In this document: positions 25,976 through 34,401 of the stretch, piece after piece
Numbering within the stretch: the first letter of the stretch is position 1
How the letters are laid out: every line of letters begins with the position of its first letter
Source of the DNA: AP-15 sp963787425
GTDB lineage: Bacteria; Pseudomonadota; Alphaproteobacteria; ATCC43930; CGMCC-115725
DNA length: 64,000 nt
Reading direction: 5' to 3'
NCBI GenBank assembly: GCA_963787425.1
Contig: CAWBCV010000001.1
Span: 1,240,001-1,304,000, forward strand
Notes under the pieces: model-generated
What the model saw: the letters and a program-made list of their open reading frames with translations, nothing else
Told to the model about the DNA's origin: nothing
Databases searched by the model: none
Made by a program: the position numbers and the translations under genes

Positions 25976-26290
25976 ATGACAGAATGCGAAGAAGTCGCCG
26001 TCAGCATGAACCCCCTCCGCCGCCTCACCTTCGACGAGGCACTGCGGCTTGTCCGCGGCGACATGCTTGACGAAAGCGAAACGATCGTCTCGAACGTCGC
26101 TGAGGCCTAGCCGCGATCAGTCGCCAGAAGTTCCCTACCCTGCACGAGATCAGCGAAGAGATCCTGGCCATACTCGACCGCGGTAAGCACCAGGTCGATG
26201 ACAGGACTGTCGCCCTGATCCGTCAGTCGGACCTTCACCGGCTGATTGCCCTGGCCGCCAAGCTTTCACGGCCTCGACGTCATCCCCCGA
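25976..26290 (+). pseudogene. Small array gene, probably frameshifted
   Basis: ATG at 25976 gives 44 aa (MTECEEVAVSMNPLRRLTFD to SNVAEA) ending at 26110. Directly behind it another frame reads AISRQKFPTLHEISEEILAI, then DRTVALIRQSDLHRLIALAA up to the next hairpin with good protein character. Either one gene split by an indel near 26105 or a short gene plus an orphan frame. Confidence 0.45.
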
Positions 26291-26300
26291 TATACCCGTC

Positions 26301-26326
26301 GCCCCCTCAGCAGCCGTTGAGGGGGC
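26301..26326 (+). repeat. Array hairpin 6 (loop GCAGCCGT)
   Basis: GCCCCCTCA / TGAGGGGGC around GCAGCCGT. Followed by a second hairpin GCCGGC-ACCTC-GCCGGC (26336-26352) ending seven bases before the ribosome site of the gene at 26371. Confidence 0.78.
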
Positions 26327-26370
26327 TTCGGCCGTGCCGGCACCTCGCCGGCGAAAAAGGAGAAATCCCG

Positions 26371-26685
26371 ATGAGTTTCAAACCCGAAGTCATCGCCGAC
26401 AGCTCAGGCAAATGGAGCGGCAACGCCCTGCGCTTCGCTACCCGCGAGGAGGCAGAGGCGAACGTCCAGGACCTGATGATGCGCTGGTTCGCAGTGCGCG
26501 ATACCCGCGTTGTCGAGTGCGATGACCCCGTGAACTACAGCTACATCGACCACAAACTCCTCCCGATCCCCGCCGCCGAGATAACGCCCGTCCCAGCCTT
26601 GGACGCGGTTACGTCAGCTGCAAGGGAAAATGAATACGGAGGAGTGAAGTGGCGAGCCCGACGTCACGTTGGCCCGTCGCCCTGA
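26371..26685 (+). CDS. Small phage/plasmid-type protein, unknown function
   Basis: 104 aa, ATG at 26371 behind AAAGGAGA. MSFKPEVIADSSGKWSGNAL, then RFATREEAEANVQDLMMRWF and RVVECDDPVNYSYID, a pattern common in small proteins of alphaproteobacterial phage islands (VVESDDPVNY-type). The last 20 residues overlap the next start and may be dispensable. Function unknown. Confidence 0.7.
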   Translation: MSFKPEVIADSSGKWSGNALRFATREEAEANVQDLMMRWFAVRDTRVVECDDPVNYSYIDHKLLPIPAAEITPVPALDAVTSAARENEYGGVKWRARRHVGPSP

Positions 26686-26846
26686 TCACTCCGCTCACCG
26701 AGCCGGCTACGATCTGGGTCCGCGACAAATCTCGAACACGAGGAAGCCCTTTATTGGTGCGACGCCCTCGTTGTCGAGCCTCGCTACCTGGGGCCCCGAT
26801 CGTCGCCGACATGGCTGATGACGGTCTGGTGATCCAGGCTGAGTAG
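26649..26846 (+). pseudogene. Small array gene, middle out of frame
   Basis: GTG start at 26649 behind GGAGGAG, overlapping the previous gene. Ends read VASPTSRWPVALITPLTEPA and VADMADDGLVIQAE in one frame, but the middle has better protein character in another frame (HEEALYWCDALVVEPRYLGP). Two compensating indels near 26735 and 26793 would explain this. Unknown function. Confidence 0.5.
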
Positions 26847-26852
26847 CCACCC

Positions 26853-26878
26853 GCCCCTTCAGTAGCAGCTGAGGGGGC
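26853..26878 (+). repeat. Array hairpin 7 (loop TAGCAG)
   Basis: GCCCCTTCAG / CTGAGGGGGC, 10 bp with one wobble, around TAGCAG. Then CTCGTGGCTT and a second hairpin CAGGAGC-AATCCC-GCTCCTG (26888-26907), directly followed by AAGGAAA and the ATG at 26921. Confidence 0.8.
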
Positions 26879-26920
26879 TCGTGGCTTCAGGAGCAATCCC
26901 GCTCCTGAAGGAAATTCTCG

Positions 26921-27345
26921 ATGTCAGCTTTTATGGTCAATACCAACGTCATGGCCAAGGTCGTGACGGCAATCCTGCTCAATTTCGACACGTTCGACGG
27001 AGAGAAGCACGTGCCGCGTGAGCACTACTCGCTGCCCCGACCGATGCGCAAAAGGAGGCCGGAACAAAGATCGGCCGAAAGCTCTTTCTCATGAACAGAA
27101 GAGCCCTCCGCGCACGGTACGGCTGCGGCGACCATCTGCGCGTTCCAGAGTTCGTCTTTGAAAGATGGGCCGACGCAACGCCCGTCGAGCAGTTCAAAGC
27201 GATGAGCTGCCTGCTCTATCAGTGCCACGAAGGAAAGGTCCACGAGAGCCGGCTCTATGACGAGCTGAACCACGCTGCCGGCGAACTGGCCCAGCGCATC
27301 GTTCAGGACTTGCCGGAATACGACCAGGCCTCCTGGGGCGACTGA
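26921..27345 (+). pseudogene. Small array gene (about 140 aa), one frameshift
   Basis: Begins MSAFMVNTNVMAKVVTAILL; after about 35 codons the frame shifts near 27025 and continues AGTKIGRKLFLMNRRALRAR, FERWADATPVEQFKAMSCLL, and QRIVQDLPEYDQASWGD to the stop. This layout (N-terminal MSAFMV, internal IGR..L..NRRA, later Tyr/Cys-rich helix) fits a family of phage/plasmid-island proteins of unknown role. Confidence 0.55.
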
Positions 27346-27356
27346 GCCCCGCCCAC

Positions 27357-27382
27357 GCCTCCTCAGCAGCAGTTGAGGGGGC
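27357..27382 (+). repeat. Array hairpin 8 (loop GCAGCAGT)
   Basis: GCCTCCTCA / TGAGGGGGC with a T-G wobble, loop GCAGCAGT. Followed by CAGGAGC-AATCCC-GCTCCTG (27392-27411), identical to the secondary hairpin of unit 7, then ATAGGAGAA and ATG at 27426. Confidence 0.8.
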
Positions 27383-27425
27383 AAGGGGCGTCAGGAGCAA
27401 TCCCGCTCCTGATAGGAGAAACCCT

Positions 27426-28561
27426 ATGGGACAATACCATCACCCTGTCTGTATCGAAGCCGAAGAGGGGCTCGACCCCGCCGGCATGGACAGCGGCCTC
27501 AAAGGAAGGCGAACAAGGCTTCAACCGCCCCAGCACCCCCGCCGCGATCGTCGCACTCGTCTGCGCGCGCGGTGGCAATATGCCGGCAGACTGTTCGCAG
27601 TCGCCGCTGATCGGCCGCTGGGCCGGCAAGCGCGTCCTGGTCCAAGGCGATTACGCCGAGGACGATGATATCCCGGGCTGGAAAGGCCCGCGGCTTTCGA
27701 AGCTCTACCGCGCCATGATGCCGGTCGAGGAGCGCAAGCCGAAGAAGGATTGGAGAAGCATTCCGGTCTTCACGGATATCACGCGCGATGCCTGCGCTTT
27801 CCTCGAAGCCGCCTGCAATGTCCGCTACTTCGAGCAGGAACAGATCTGCAAGGACGGAGACCCTCGCTCCAAGACCTACGGTCAGATCATCGACCGCTGG
27901 ACGAGCACCCATTCCGTGCAGGTCAAACCGGTGGCCCGGCACTTCGGAAACTGCGGCGTTGCCGAGTACGTCGATCGCTGACGTTTATGACACGCGCGAT
28001 CTCGAATACTTGAAACGCTGCGGCATGAAGCCGGAAGACGTGCAGCGCCCGCCACGCTCGGGCGATTGGCACGGCTTTCTGCCGGAAGAGATCCCGGAGG
28101 GCCAACGTCGCGTGATCGTCAACCTCGATACCCTCGAGTACATCGACCCGGTCAAGTTCGGTCAGGTCTCCAACCCTGGCCGGCATGGTCAGCCTCGCGC
28201 CGAAAGACCGCGATCTGCCGATCCTGAAGAAAGCAAATCAGGACAACCTGCAGATCGTCGACGTCGCGGGCGGCCTTTTCGTCATGCTGTGCCATCCACA
28301 GCGCCGCGGCGGCGGTGACATCCCCGCTAACGCCGAGGAGCTGGTGGCCGCATATGGCGGGAACGCACGTGACCCTCGCGCCAAAGCCGCCAAGCTGTTC
28401 AAAGGCGTCGAAGACGTCAAAGGACGCTGGCGCGGCGGCCGTATCCTCGGCACCAGCGAGATCCGCTACGAGGATTGGCCGACGACCGAGGAAGTACTCG
28501 AGAGAGGGACCGACATCAGCGACAAGGTCCTCCGCTATCTCGTCGCCATCAGCCACTACTA
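27426..28561 (+). pseudogene. MGQY-type phage/plasmid-island protein, several frameshifts
   Basis: Starts MGQYHHPVCIEAEEGLDPAG, an opening seen in large phage-island proteins. It shifts near 27505 into NRPSTPAAIVALVCARGGNM, IGRWAGKRVLVQGDYAED and RYFEQEQICKDGDPRSKTYG; shifts near 27975 to DVYDTRDLEYLKRCGMKPED; and again near 28175 to LAPKDRDLPILKKANQDNLQ and a C-terminal YEDWPTTEEVLERGTDISDK. Probably one gene of about 375 codons, possibly two. All parts look like selected coding sequence, so the indels are recent or artefactual. Function unknown. Confidence 0.55.
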
Positions 28562-28570
28562 AGCCTCTTA

Positions 28571-28598
28571 ACCCCCACTGGAAGTATCTGGTGGGGGT
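28571..28598 (+). repeat. Array hairpin 9
   Basis: ACCCCCAC / GTGGGGGT, 8 bp, loop TGGAAGTATCTG. Followed by TCGAGGCGTC exactly as after hairpin 4. The loop is the most divergent of the set; no gene follows before hairpin 10. Confidence 0.65.
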
Positions 28599-28637
28599 CG
28601 AGGCGTCAATAATACTAACTCTTCCCTTTATTTCGGA

Positions 28638-28666
28638 GCCCTCACTACGCAGCAGTGTAGCGGGGC
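28638..28666 (+). repeat. Array hairpin 10 (loop GCAGCAGT)
   Basis: GCCC...CTAC / GTAG.GGGGC with a small internal loop, apex GCAGCAGT. A second hairpin CGAGGC-ACTTTCC-GCCTCG (28675-28693) abuts the ribosome site ATGGAGAA of the gene at 28706. Confidence 0.7.
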
Positions 28667-28705
28667 CGATCCGTCGAGGCACTTTCCGCCTCGATGGAGA
28701 AATAA

Positions 28706-29543
28706 ATGCAAGTACAGTTCATTGCTGTTTCGCAGAACGCGAAGACCGGCCCCATCCCCGCGTCGATTGTCGAGCGGGCGTCATGCTGGCCGGGATGCGC
28801 GCTCTACGAAAATGGCTGCTACGCTGAAACCGGCGCCCTCGGCATGCATTGGGATCGCGTATCCCGCGGCCTGGCCGGCGGGTCCTGGTCGGAGTTCTGC
28901 GCCAAGGTTGCGGCGCTCCGGCCCGGCCGTCTGTGGCGCTACGCCCAAGCAGGCGACCTGCCTGGATATGGTCCGCAGATCGACGGTACGCTCCTCGAAG
29001 AGCTCGTCGCTGCCAACACCGGCAAGAATGTGATCGCCTTCACCCACAAGCCCGTCCTCGGCGACGATCCTGTCGCTGTCGAGAACCGGCGCCTGATCGC
29101 TGCGGCCATCAAGGCCGGGTTCACGATCAACCTGTCGGCCGACAACCCCGCGCATGCGGACAGGCTGGCCGAATTGGGGATCGCCCCCGTCGTGACCGTG
29201 CTCGCCCGAGCTTATGCGCGCCGCGCAGTTCGGCACCGGTTCAAAAGACGGCGAGATCGAGTGGGCCGAGACGATCGGCGAATGGCGTGATCGCACGGCT
29301 TCGTTGCCGCGGCATACGCCCGCCGGAAGGCGAATTGCGGTCTGTCCGGCGACGTATTCGGACGCGACCTGCAAGACCTGCGGCGCCTGCGCTCGGGTTC
29401 GGGATGCCGTGATCGGTTTTCCGGCCCATGGCGCCTGGCGGCAGGTCGAAGCCGCGACGGCCGCTCGCGATGTCGCCGTCGGGAGAGACCTGGGCGTTCT
29501 CCGGACCATCGCACGATGGCGCAGGTCATCGCCGAAGAGATAA
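28706..29543 (+). pseudogene. Cys-rich phage-type protein, one frameshift
   Basis: About 278 codons in two frames. N-terminal part: SIVERASCWPGCALYENGCY, LRPGRLWRYAQAGDLPGYGP, NVIAFTHKPVLGD and INLSADNPAHADRLAELG. After a shift near 29200 it continues TPAGRRIAVCPATYSDATCK, TCGACARVRDAVIGFPAHG. The Cys groups at both ends (CWPGC..C, CPA..CKTCGAC) resemble phage proteins of the DUF7227/Gp37 kind (from memory, not checked) and may bind metal or an Fe-S cluster. Last gene of the array. Confidence 0.6.
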
Positions 29544-29560
29544 CAGCAGCCTAGCCAATA

Positions 29561-29591
29561 ACCCTCGTCAGCAGAAGCTGGCGGGGGTTTT
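29561..29591 (+). terminator. Array hairpin 11: Rho-independent terminator
   Basis: ACCCTCGTCAGC / GCTGGCGGGGGT, 12 bp with two wobbles around AGAA, followed by TTTT. Same architecture and GCAGAAG apex as the intercistronic hairpins, but this one alone has a U-tract. It ends the plus-strand array just before minus-strand genes. Confidence 0.8.
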
Positions 29592-29683
29592 GACGTTTTC
29601 AAACACGGCGATCTTTCTCGGCTAGGGCGGATCTCATGCCAGCCAATTAGTCACGAGGAACGGCGCCGTAGCGCAGCGCAGGC

Positions 29684-30427
29684 CTATATGGCGATAGCAC
29701 CGCCGTCCACGTGGATTTCCGAACCTGTGATATAGGATAACTCGTCGGAAGCCAGGAACAGAATCGCGTAGGCCACCTCATCAACTTCTCCCGGCCGGCG
29801 CATCGGAATGACGCGCATGCGTTCGGCCCGCACGGCGGGATCGGCGGTGCGACCGGATGTGCGCATCGGCGGCATGACGCCGGGATGAATCGAGTTGGCA
29901 CGGATCTTGTCCTTGGCGTGCTGCACCGCAGCCGACTTGGTCATCAGCCGTACCGCCGCCTTTGAGGCGTTGTAGGCCATGTGAACGTGCTCGCTGCCGA
30001 TAATGCCGGCAATCGACGACAGATTGACGATCGACCCGCCGCCGTTGGCAACCATGGCCGGCACCGCGTACTTGATGCCGAAAAACACGCCGGTTGCGTT
30101 GACCGCCATGATCCGGTGCCAGGCCTCGGTGCTGTAAAAATCCTGTTCGGCGCTGCCGGAGATGCCGGCATTGTTGACCAGCACATCGAGCTTGCCGAAA
30201 TGCCTAGTGGTGGCGGCCACGACGGCGGCCCAGTCGTCCTCCTTGGTCACATCGAGCACCTCGAACCGTGCCACGGCGCCGATAGCCTGGGCCACCTGCC
30301 GGCCTTCGTGCTCCAACATGTCGGCGATTACCACCTTGGCGCCTTCACGCGCGAACATCCGCGCCGTGGCCGTCCCCATGCCGGACGCCGCGCCCGAAAT
30401 GATGGCCACCTTGCCCGCTAATCTCAT
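29684..30427 (-). CDS. SDR-family NAD(P)-dependent oxidoreductase
   Basis: 247 aa, full classical SDR. Cofactor motif SGAASGMG, NNAGISGSAEQ, the Ser of NLSSIAGIIGS, and YNASKAAV as YxxxK, then PGVMPPM and ITGSEIHVDGG at the end. ADM after the second strand suggests NAD preference. Start at 30427 with GGAGACACC just upstream. Monocistronic; substrate unknown. Confidence 0.9.
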   Translation of the reverse strand: MRLAGKVAIISGAASGMGTATARMFAREGAKVVIADMLEHEGRQVAQAIGAVARFEVLDVTKEDDWAAVVAATTRHFGKLDVLVNNAGISGSAEQDFYSTEAWHRIMAVNATGVFFGIKYAVPAMVANGGGSIVNLSSIAGIIGSEHVHMAYNASKAAVRLMTKSAAVQHAKDKIRANSIHPGVMPPMRTSGRTADPAVRAERMRVIPMRRPGEVDEVAYAILFLASDELSYITGSEIHVDGGAIAI

Positions 30428-30508
30428 GACGGTGTCTCCTTTTGTTTCCTTTGGCCGATTGTCTCACCTCGAGAAGAGCACTGGATTTTTCTCTCTGTCT
30501 TGTCCGCA

Positions 30509-30535
30509 ACCCCTTGGCAAGCCTGCCAGGGTTTT
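30509..30535 (+). terminator. Hairpin with T6 run
   Basis: AACCC..TGGCA / TGCCA.GGGTT (a 2-nt bulge on the left) followed by TTTTTT on the plus strand. It looks like an intrinsic terminator, but both neighbouring genes run on the minus strand, so it could only stop antisense transcription or be a leftover of a lost plus-strand gene. Confidence 0.4.
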
Positions 30536-30658
30536 TTGCGTTTGGGCACAGGCAATATCGAGGTTGGCTAACGAGCCAGAGCTGCCTTTCAACTCCCGTT
30601 CCTAAGTACCGCCGGGTCTGTTTGTTCGCGGTGCATCCGCGGTCGGATACGTTGTCGG

Positions 30659-32273
30659 CTAGCGGTCGAGCCAGGCGTCCTCCATGCGCCATAGGTTGTA
30701 AGGGCTGTTGACCCCAACCGTGATCCCCTTGACCTGCGGATATGAGCAGGTCGCCGAGCGAGGGTGGAAGATGATCGGCCTTCCGCCATCCTCGGCCAGG
30801 TACTTCTCGATCTGCCACACTATCTGGCGCCGCTTATTTACATCGGTCTCGGCCGATTGCTGGTCGATCAGTCTGTCGACCTCGGCGTTGCAATAGCCAG
30901 TATAGTTGCGCTCGGACCCACAAAAATAGTTCTCGTAGAACATCTGGTCGGGATCATCGAGCCCCGTTTCGGTGACGGTGAACGCGAGGGCGTACTCCTT
31001 GCGCATGACTGTCGGGTACCATTGGGTCGTATCGATGGCTTTGAGCGTGCCATCGATATAGATCTCCTTTAGTTGATCAATCAAAATCACCGCCGGGTCA
31101 CGATAGGCAGCGACATTGCGTGTGGTCACGGTGACGGCCAACCGTTTGTCTGGTCCGTAGCCGAGTTTTTGCATGATCTGCTTGGCCTGTTCACGATTCT
31201 TCGCGGTGTCAGGGTCATAGCCCGGCAGAGTGCGTAACATGTCCGCCGGCATGCCCCACACGCCATTGGGCAGCGGCTGCATGGTGGCACCGATTTCGCC
31301 CTGGCCTTCGCCGATAATGTCGATGAAGGCCTTACGATCGAGCGCCAGCATGATTGCCCGGCGTAGCTCGGGGTTGTCAAACGGCGGCACCGCCCGATTG
31401 ATGATCGCAGTACGGCTGGTATTCCAGCTCGCGATCTCGCAGCTCATCTCCGGCGCTTGGTTCTTGATCTCCTTCAACAGCGATATCGGCACGAAGCCCG
31501 GTCCGGTACGATCGAACTGGTGGGCGCCGAGGGCCAGGATCCAAGTAGAGGCGTTGCGAATGATCGTGTACTCTATGCCGTCGAGATACGGCCGGCCCGG
31601 CTTCCAATAATCGGGGTTGCGGGTCAGCTTGATCAACTCGTTCGGCTTGAATTCGACGAATTTGAACGGGCCCGTGCCGATCGGGTGCTGCCGCATCTCG
31701 CGTGGCGTCACGTGGCACGGGTAGACCGGCGACCAACCCGACGCCAGCAGCCCGATGAACGAAGGCTGCGGCCGCTTCAGGTGGAAGCTGGCCTCGAAAT
31801 CGCCGTTGATCGTTACCTCGGCGAGGTTCTGATACCAGGATTTGCGCGGATTGATCCTGAGCTTTTCCGTCCCCCTCCCCAGCAACAGATCCCAGGTGCA
31901 GTTGACGTCCCGGGCGGTGAACGGCTTGCCGTCATGCCATTTGACGCCCTGACGCAATTTGAAGGTCAGGGTCGTGCCGTCCTCGCTCCACGACCACTCG
32001 ACAGCGAGATCGGGCACAATCGTATCGAGCCGGTTCTGCGGGATATGCTGATCGAACATCACGAGATTGTTGAACACCGCCATCATTGGCCCTTCGGAAA
32101 CGATCGTTGAATTCCTCGTGGATCGACATGCTGGCCGGGCTGTCGCCGTGGGGTATTTTGAGTATGCCGCCGGACTTTTGCGCAACGGCCGACGCCGAAA
32201 TCAAGGTGAGCGCCAGCGCCGCCCATACGGCAGCGCGACCGCATGCAATTGCTTTCCCTATGAACCTCATCAT
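30659..32273 (-). pseudogene. ABC-transporter solute-binding protein (family 5), one frameshift
   Basis: Signal peptide at the start (VWAALALTLISASAVAQ, cleavage after AVAQ) then KSGGILKIPHGDSPASMS; the frame shifts near 32100 and continues as SEGPMMAVFNNLVMFD to the end. SBP_bac_5 signatures: DLAVEWSWSEDGTTLTFKLR, VKWHDGKPFTARDV, IGTGPFKF and NPELRRAIMLALDRKAF. Periplasmic receptor for peptides or similar ligands. No permease or ATPase genes are next to it, so it is an orphan receptor here. One indel only. Confidence 0.85.
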
Positions 32274-32611
32274 CGGTTCTCCCCGCGCACTCGCTTCTCG
32301 CTACAGCTCGTCGTAGCACAAGGGGCCGCTCCGGAGAGACGCCAGAAAGTCGCTGGCCCGCGGCCGTGCTTGTCTGCGCCCCCCTCGAGACCGCTGTCGC
32401 GTTGCTTACGATCGCTTTTGGCGAGGTGGAATGGACATTCTCCTTAGCCCTTCCGCCCTCAAGTTAGTGGCCGCAGTCGACCCAACTGCGACATTGGCAG
32501 CGCGAGTTCGGGCGTCCGCTACCTGATCCGACAGCGGACCTTTCGAACTTGAGTGTGCTTGCGAAAGAATCGGACCGTCGATTGACCCAAACCGGCCCTC
32601 GCCACGGCTCG

Positions 32612-34115
32612 TTATTGCACCAGCTTCACGCCGGGCGGCGCCCAGCTCCCGTCGAGAACCTCCGGCTTCGGCCAATAGAGACGGAGATTCATCGTGAAGG
32701 GGCCGCTTGCGGGCGCCGGCAGCCAGTTCGAACTCTTTGTCTCGGCCGGGCGGCTCCCGCTGGATATAAAGATCGAGCGAGCCGTCAGGATTGAATGCGA
32801 GCTTGTCGCGATCCCCAATGGCATAGCGGTCGATAGGATTGGCCGCTAATAATTGCCTCTCGTTGTACATCGTGAGCGACCAAAAGCCGCGCACCGGCGG
32901 CACTTGGTCCCGATTAAAATGCAGGACGTACCGGTTGTCGCTGATGAACGGCTTGCCATCGGCGTCGGTGAGTGCCGTCGGATAGACAGCGTCTTCGACC
33001 GTGTTGGACCCGAGACCGACATAAGCGATCGCGGCCCGGCTCAAATAATCCGCGCCGTAAGTTCCAATTGCGGTGAGATTGATGCGCCATCCAGCGGTCG
33101 CTGCTCCCGCTTTTAAAAACCTTGCCCTGATTCTCTTTAATGCGATCGGCCCCGCTTCGGTCAACGCGCCCTGAACCTCATGCAATGCCTTGCCGAACGC
33201 GAAGGGCTTACCTGGCTTGATCCCTATGCGCAGCATCTGATCGAGGATCGGATAGTCGTTCGCGTGTGGCGGGTTAAGCCTGGTGAGTTCCGTGAACAGC
33301 GAGAAATAGGCAGCCGGGCTGAGCTTTTCTATTTGATCGACTGGCGGCGTCTTCATGTCCCAGTCGGGGCTGATCCTTCCTGCCGGCGGCAGGTAGGACT
33401 TGCCCCATTGACTAAGCGGCGTAGCGATTAGTCCGTTCTGGAATTTCTGCACGGCGTCGTAATCAGCTTTTCCGTTGGTCTGCGTGCGCCCGATGATCCA
33501 CCCGATCGCGGTAGGACTATGAACAAGCATAGCGCCCGCAGGGAGTTGGCCTTGCCAGCGCGGCTCCGCTATCGCAAGCACCTGCTTGCTCGTCCCAGTC
33601 GTGCGCTTGCCCGTGGATTGGAAAACGTCGGTCCACATGTCGAGCATCGGCAGCAGATAATAGCGCCCTCCCGAATCCGGCACATTGATCAGCAGGGGTT
33701 CTTTCGACACGTCGAACCACATGAGCGAATAAAGAGTGTCTACGTTCGGCCGCACGATGTCCGTGTAAGTGGCGTCAGGAAATGTCGGCACATTCGCAAA
33801 CTGGTTCATCGGGGCCTTGCTGAACTGGCGAGTGTCGGCGACATTGGTGGCGATCCGGCGTGTCAGTTCCATGAGGATAAGCGGATAGGCGTAGATGTAG
33901 GCGTTTGTGGCGACTTCACCGATCTGATCGGAAGGCAGAGCGGTCGGGGTTCCGACGCTCGCCTGGGCGCTGGCAACCCTGCTTGTTGCCGTGTTCATCA
34001 CCTCGCTCATCAGAGCCGATGACGCGAGCAATGAACCAGCGCTCAACAACACTCTGCGGCGGTCGACACCTTTCTTTTCATCGAAGGACTTGTGCCTAGA
34101 CCAGTATTTACTCAT
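32612..34115 (-). pseudogene. DUF1254/DUF1214 protein with Tat-like signal, frameshift near C-terminus
   Basis: Start chosen at 34115 (MSKYWSRHKSFDEKKG). DRRRVLLSAGSLLASSAL looks like a twin-arginine signal. DUF1254 part: YIYAYPLILMELTRRIATNV, NVDTLYSLMWFDVSKEPLL and GRYYLLPMLDMWTDVFQSTG; DUF1214 part: YVLHFNRDQVPPVRGFWSLT and NPDGSLDLYIQ. A shift near 32735 moves the ending to SGPFTMNLRLYWPKPEVLDG and PPGVKLVQ at 32612. Exported protein of unknown activity; such proteins are common in catabolic soil bacteria. Confidence 0.82.
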
Positions 34116-34401
34116 GGGACTCCCTTCACTTCGCTTGCTGATGATACTGCCGTACGGCGAATGCAGAGGCAATCAGGGTGTCCCTGACATTCGGTGCCGA
34201 CAGCATGCTCGTTCAATTGGTTGCGTAAGCGCCCTGAGGGCGCGCCCAATATGCCGATCATTCCGCTCGACGATAGGGGTCGGATTAGAGGTGGACACCT
34301 GCGAGAACTATTGCCATAGTTGGTTTCGCGGCATGCCGGAGAGAAGGACCGCGACTATCGCCGACAAGTGAAGCAAGTCGAGCAGATTGAGGAGATTTGT
34401 G

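Noticed and set aside
23680..28666. Calling every array hairpin a Rho-independent terminator
   Set aside because: Only the last (29561-29591) has a U-tract; the rest are followed by GC-rich sequence and a ribosome site within about 40 nt.
23680..29591. Interpreting the repeated hairpins as a CRISPR array or as integron attC sites
   Set aside because: Spacing equals gene lengths (100-1200 bp), not 30-40 bp spacers; no attC-like core triplets and no integrase; all genes share one orientation with ribosome sites.
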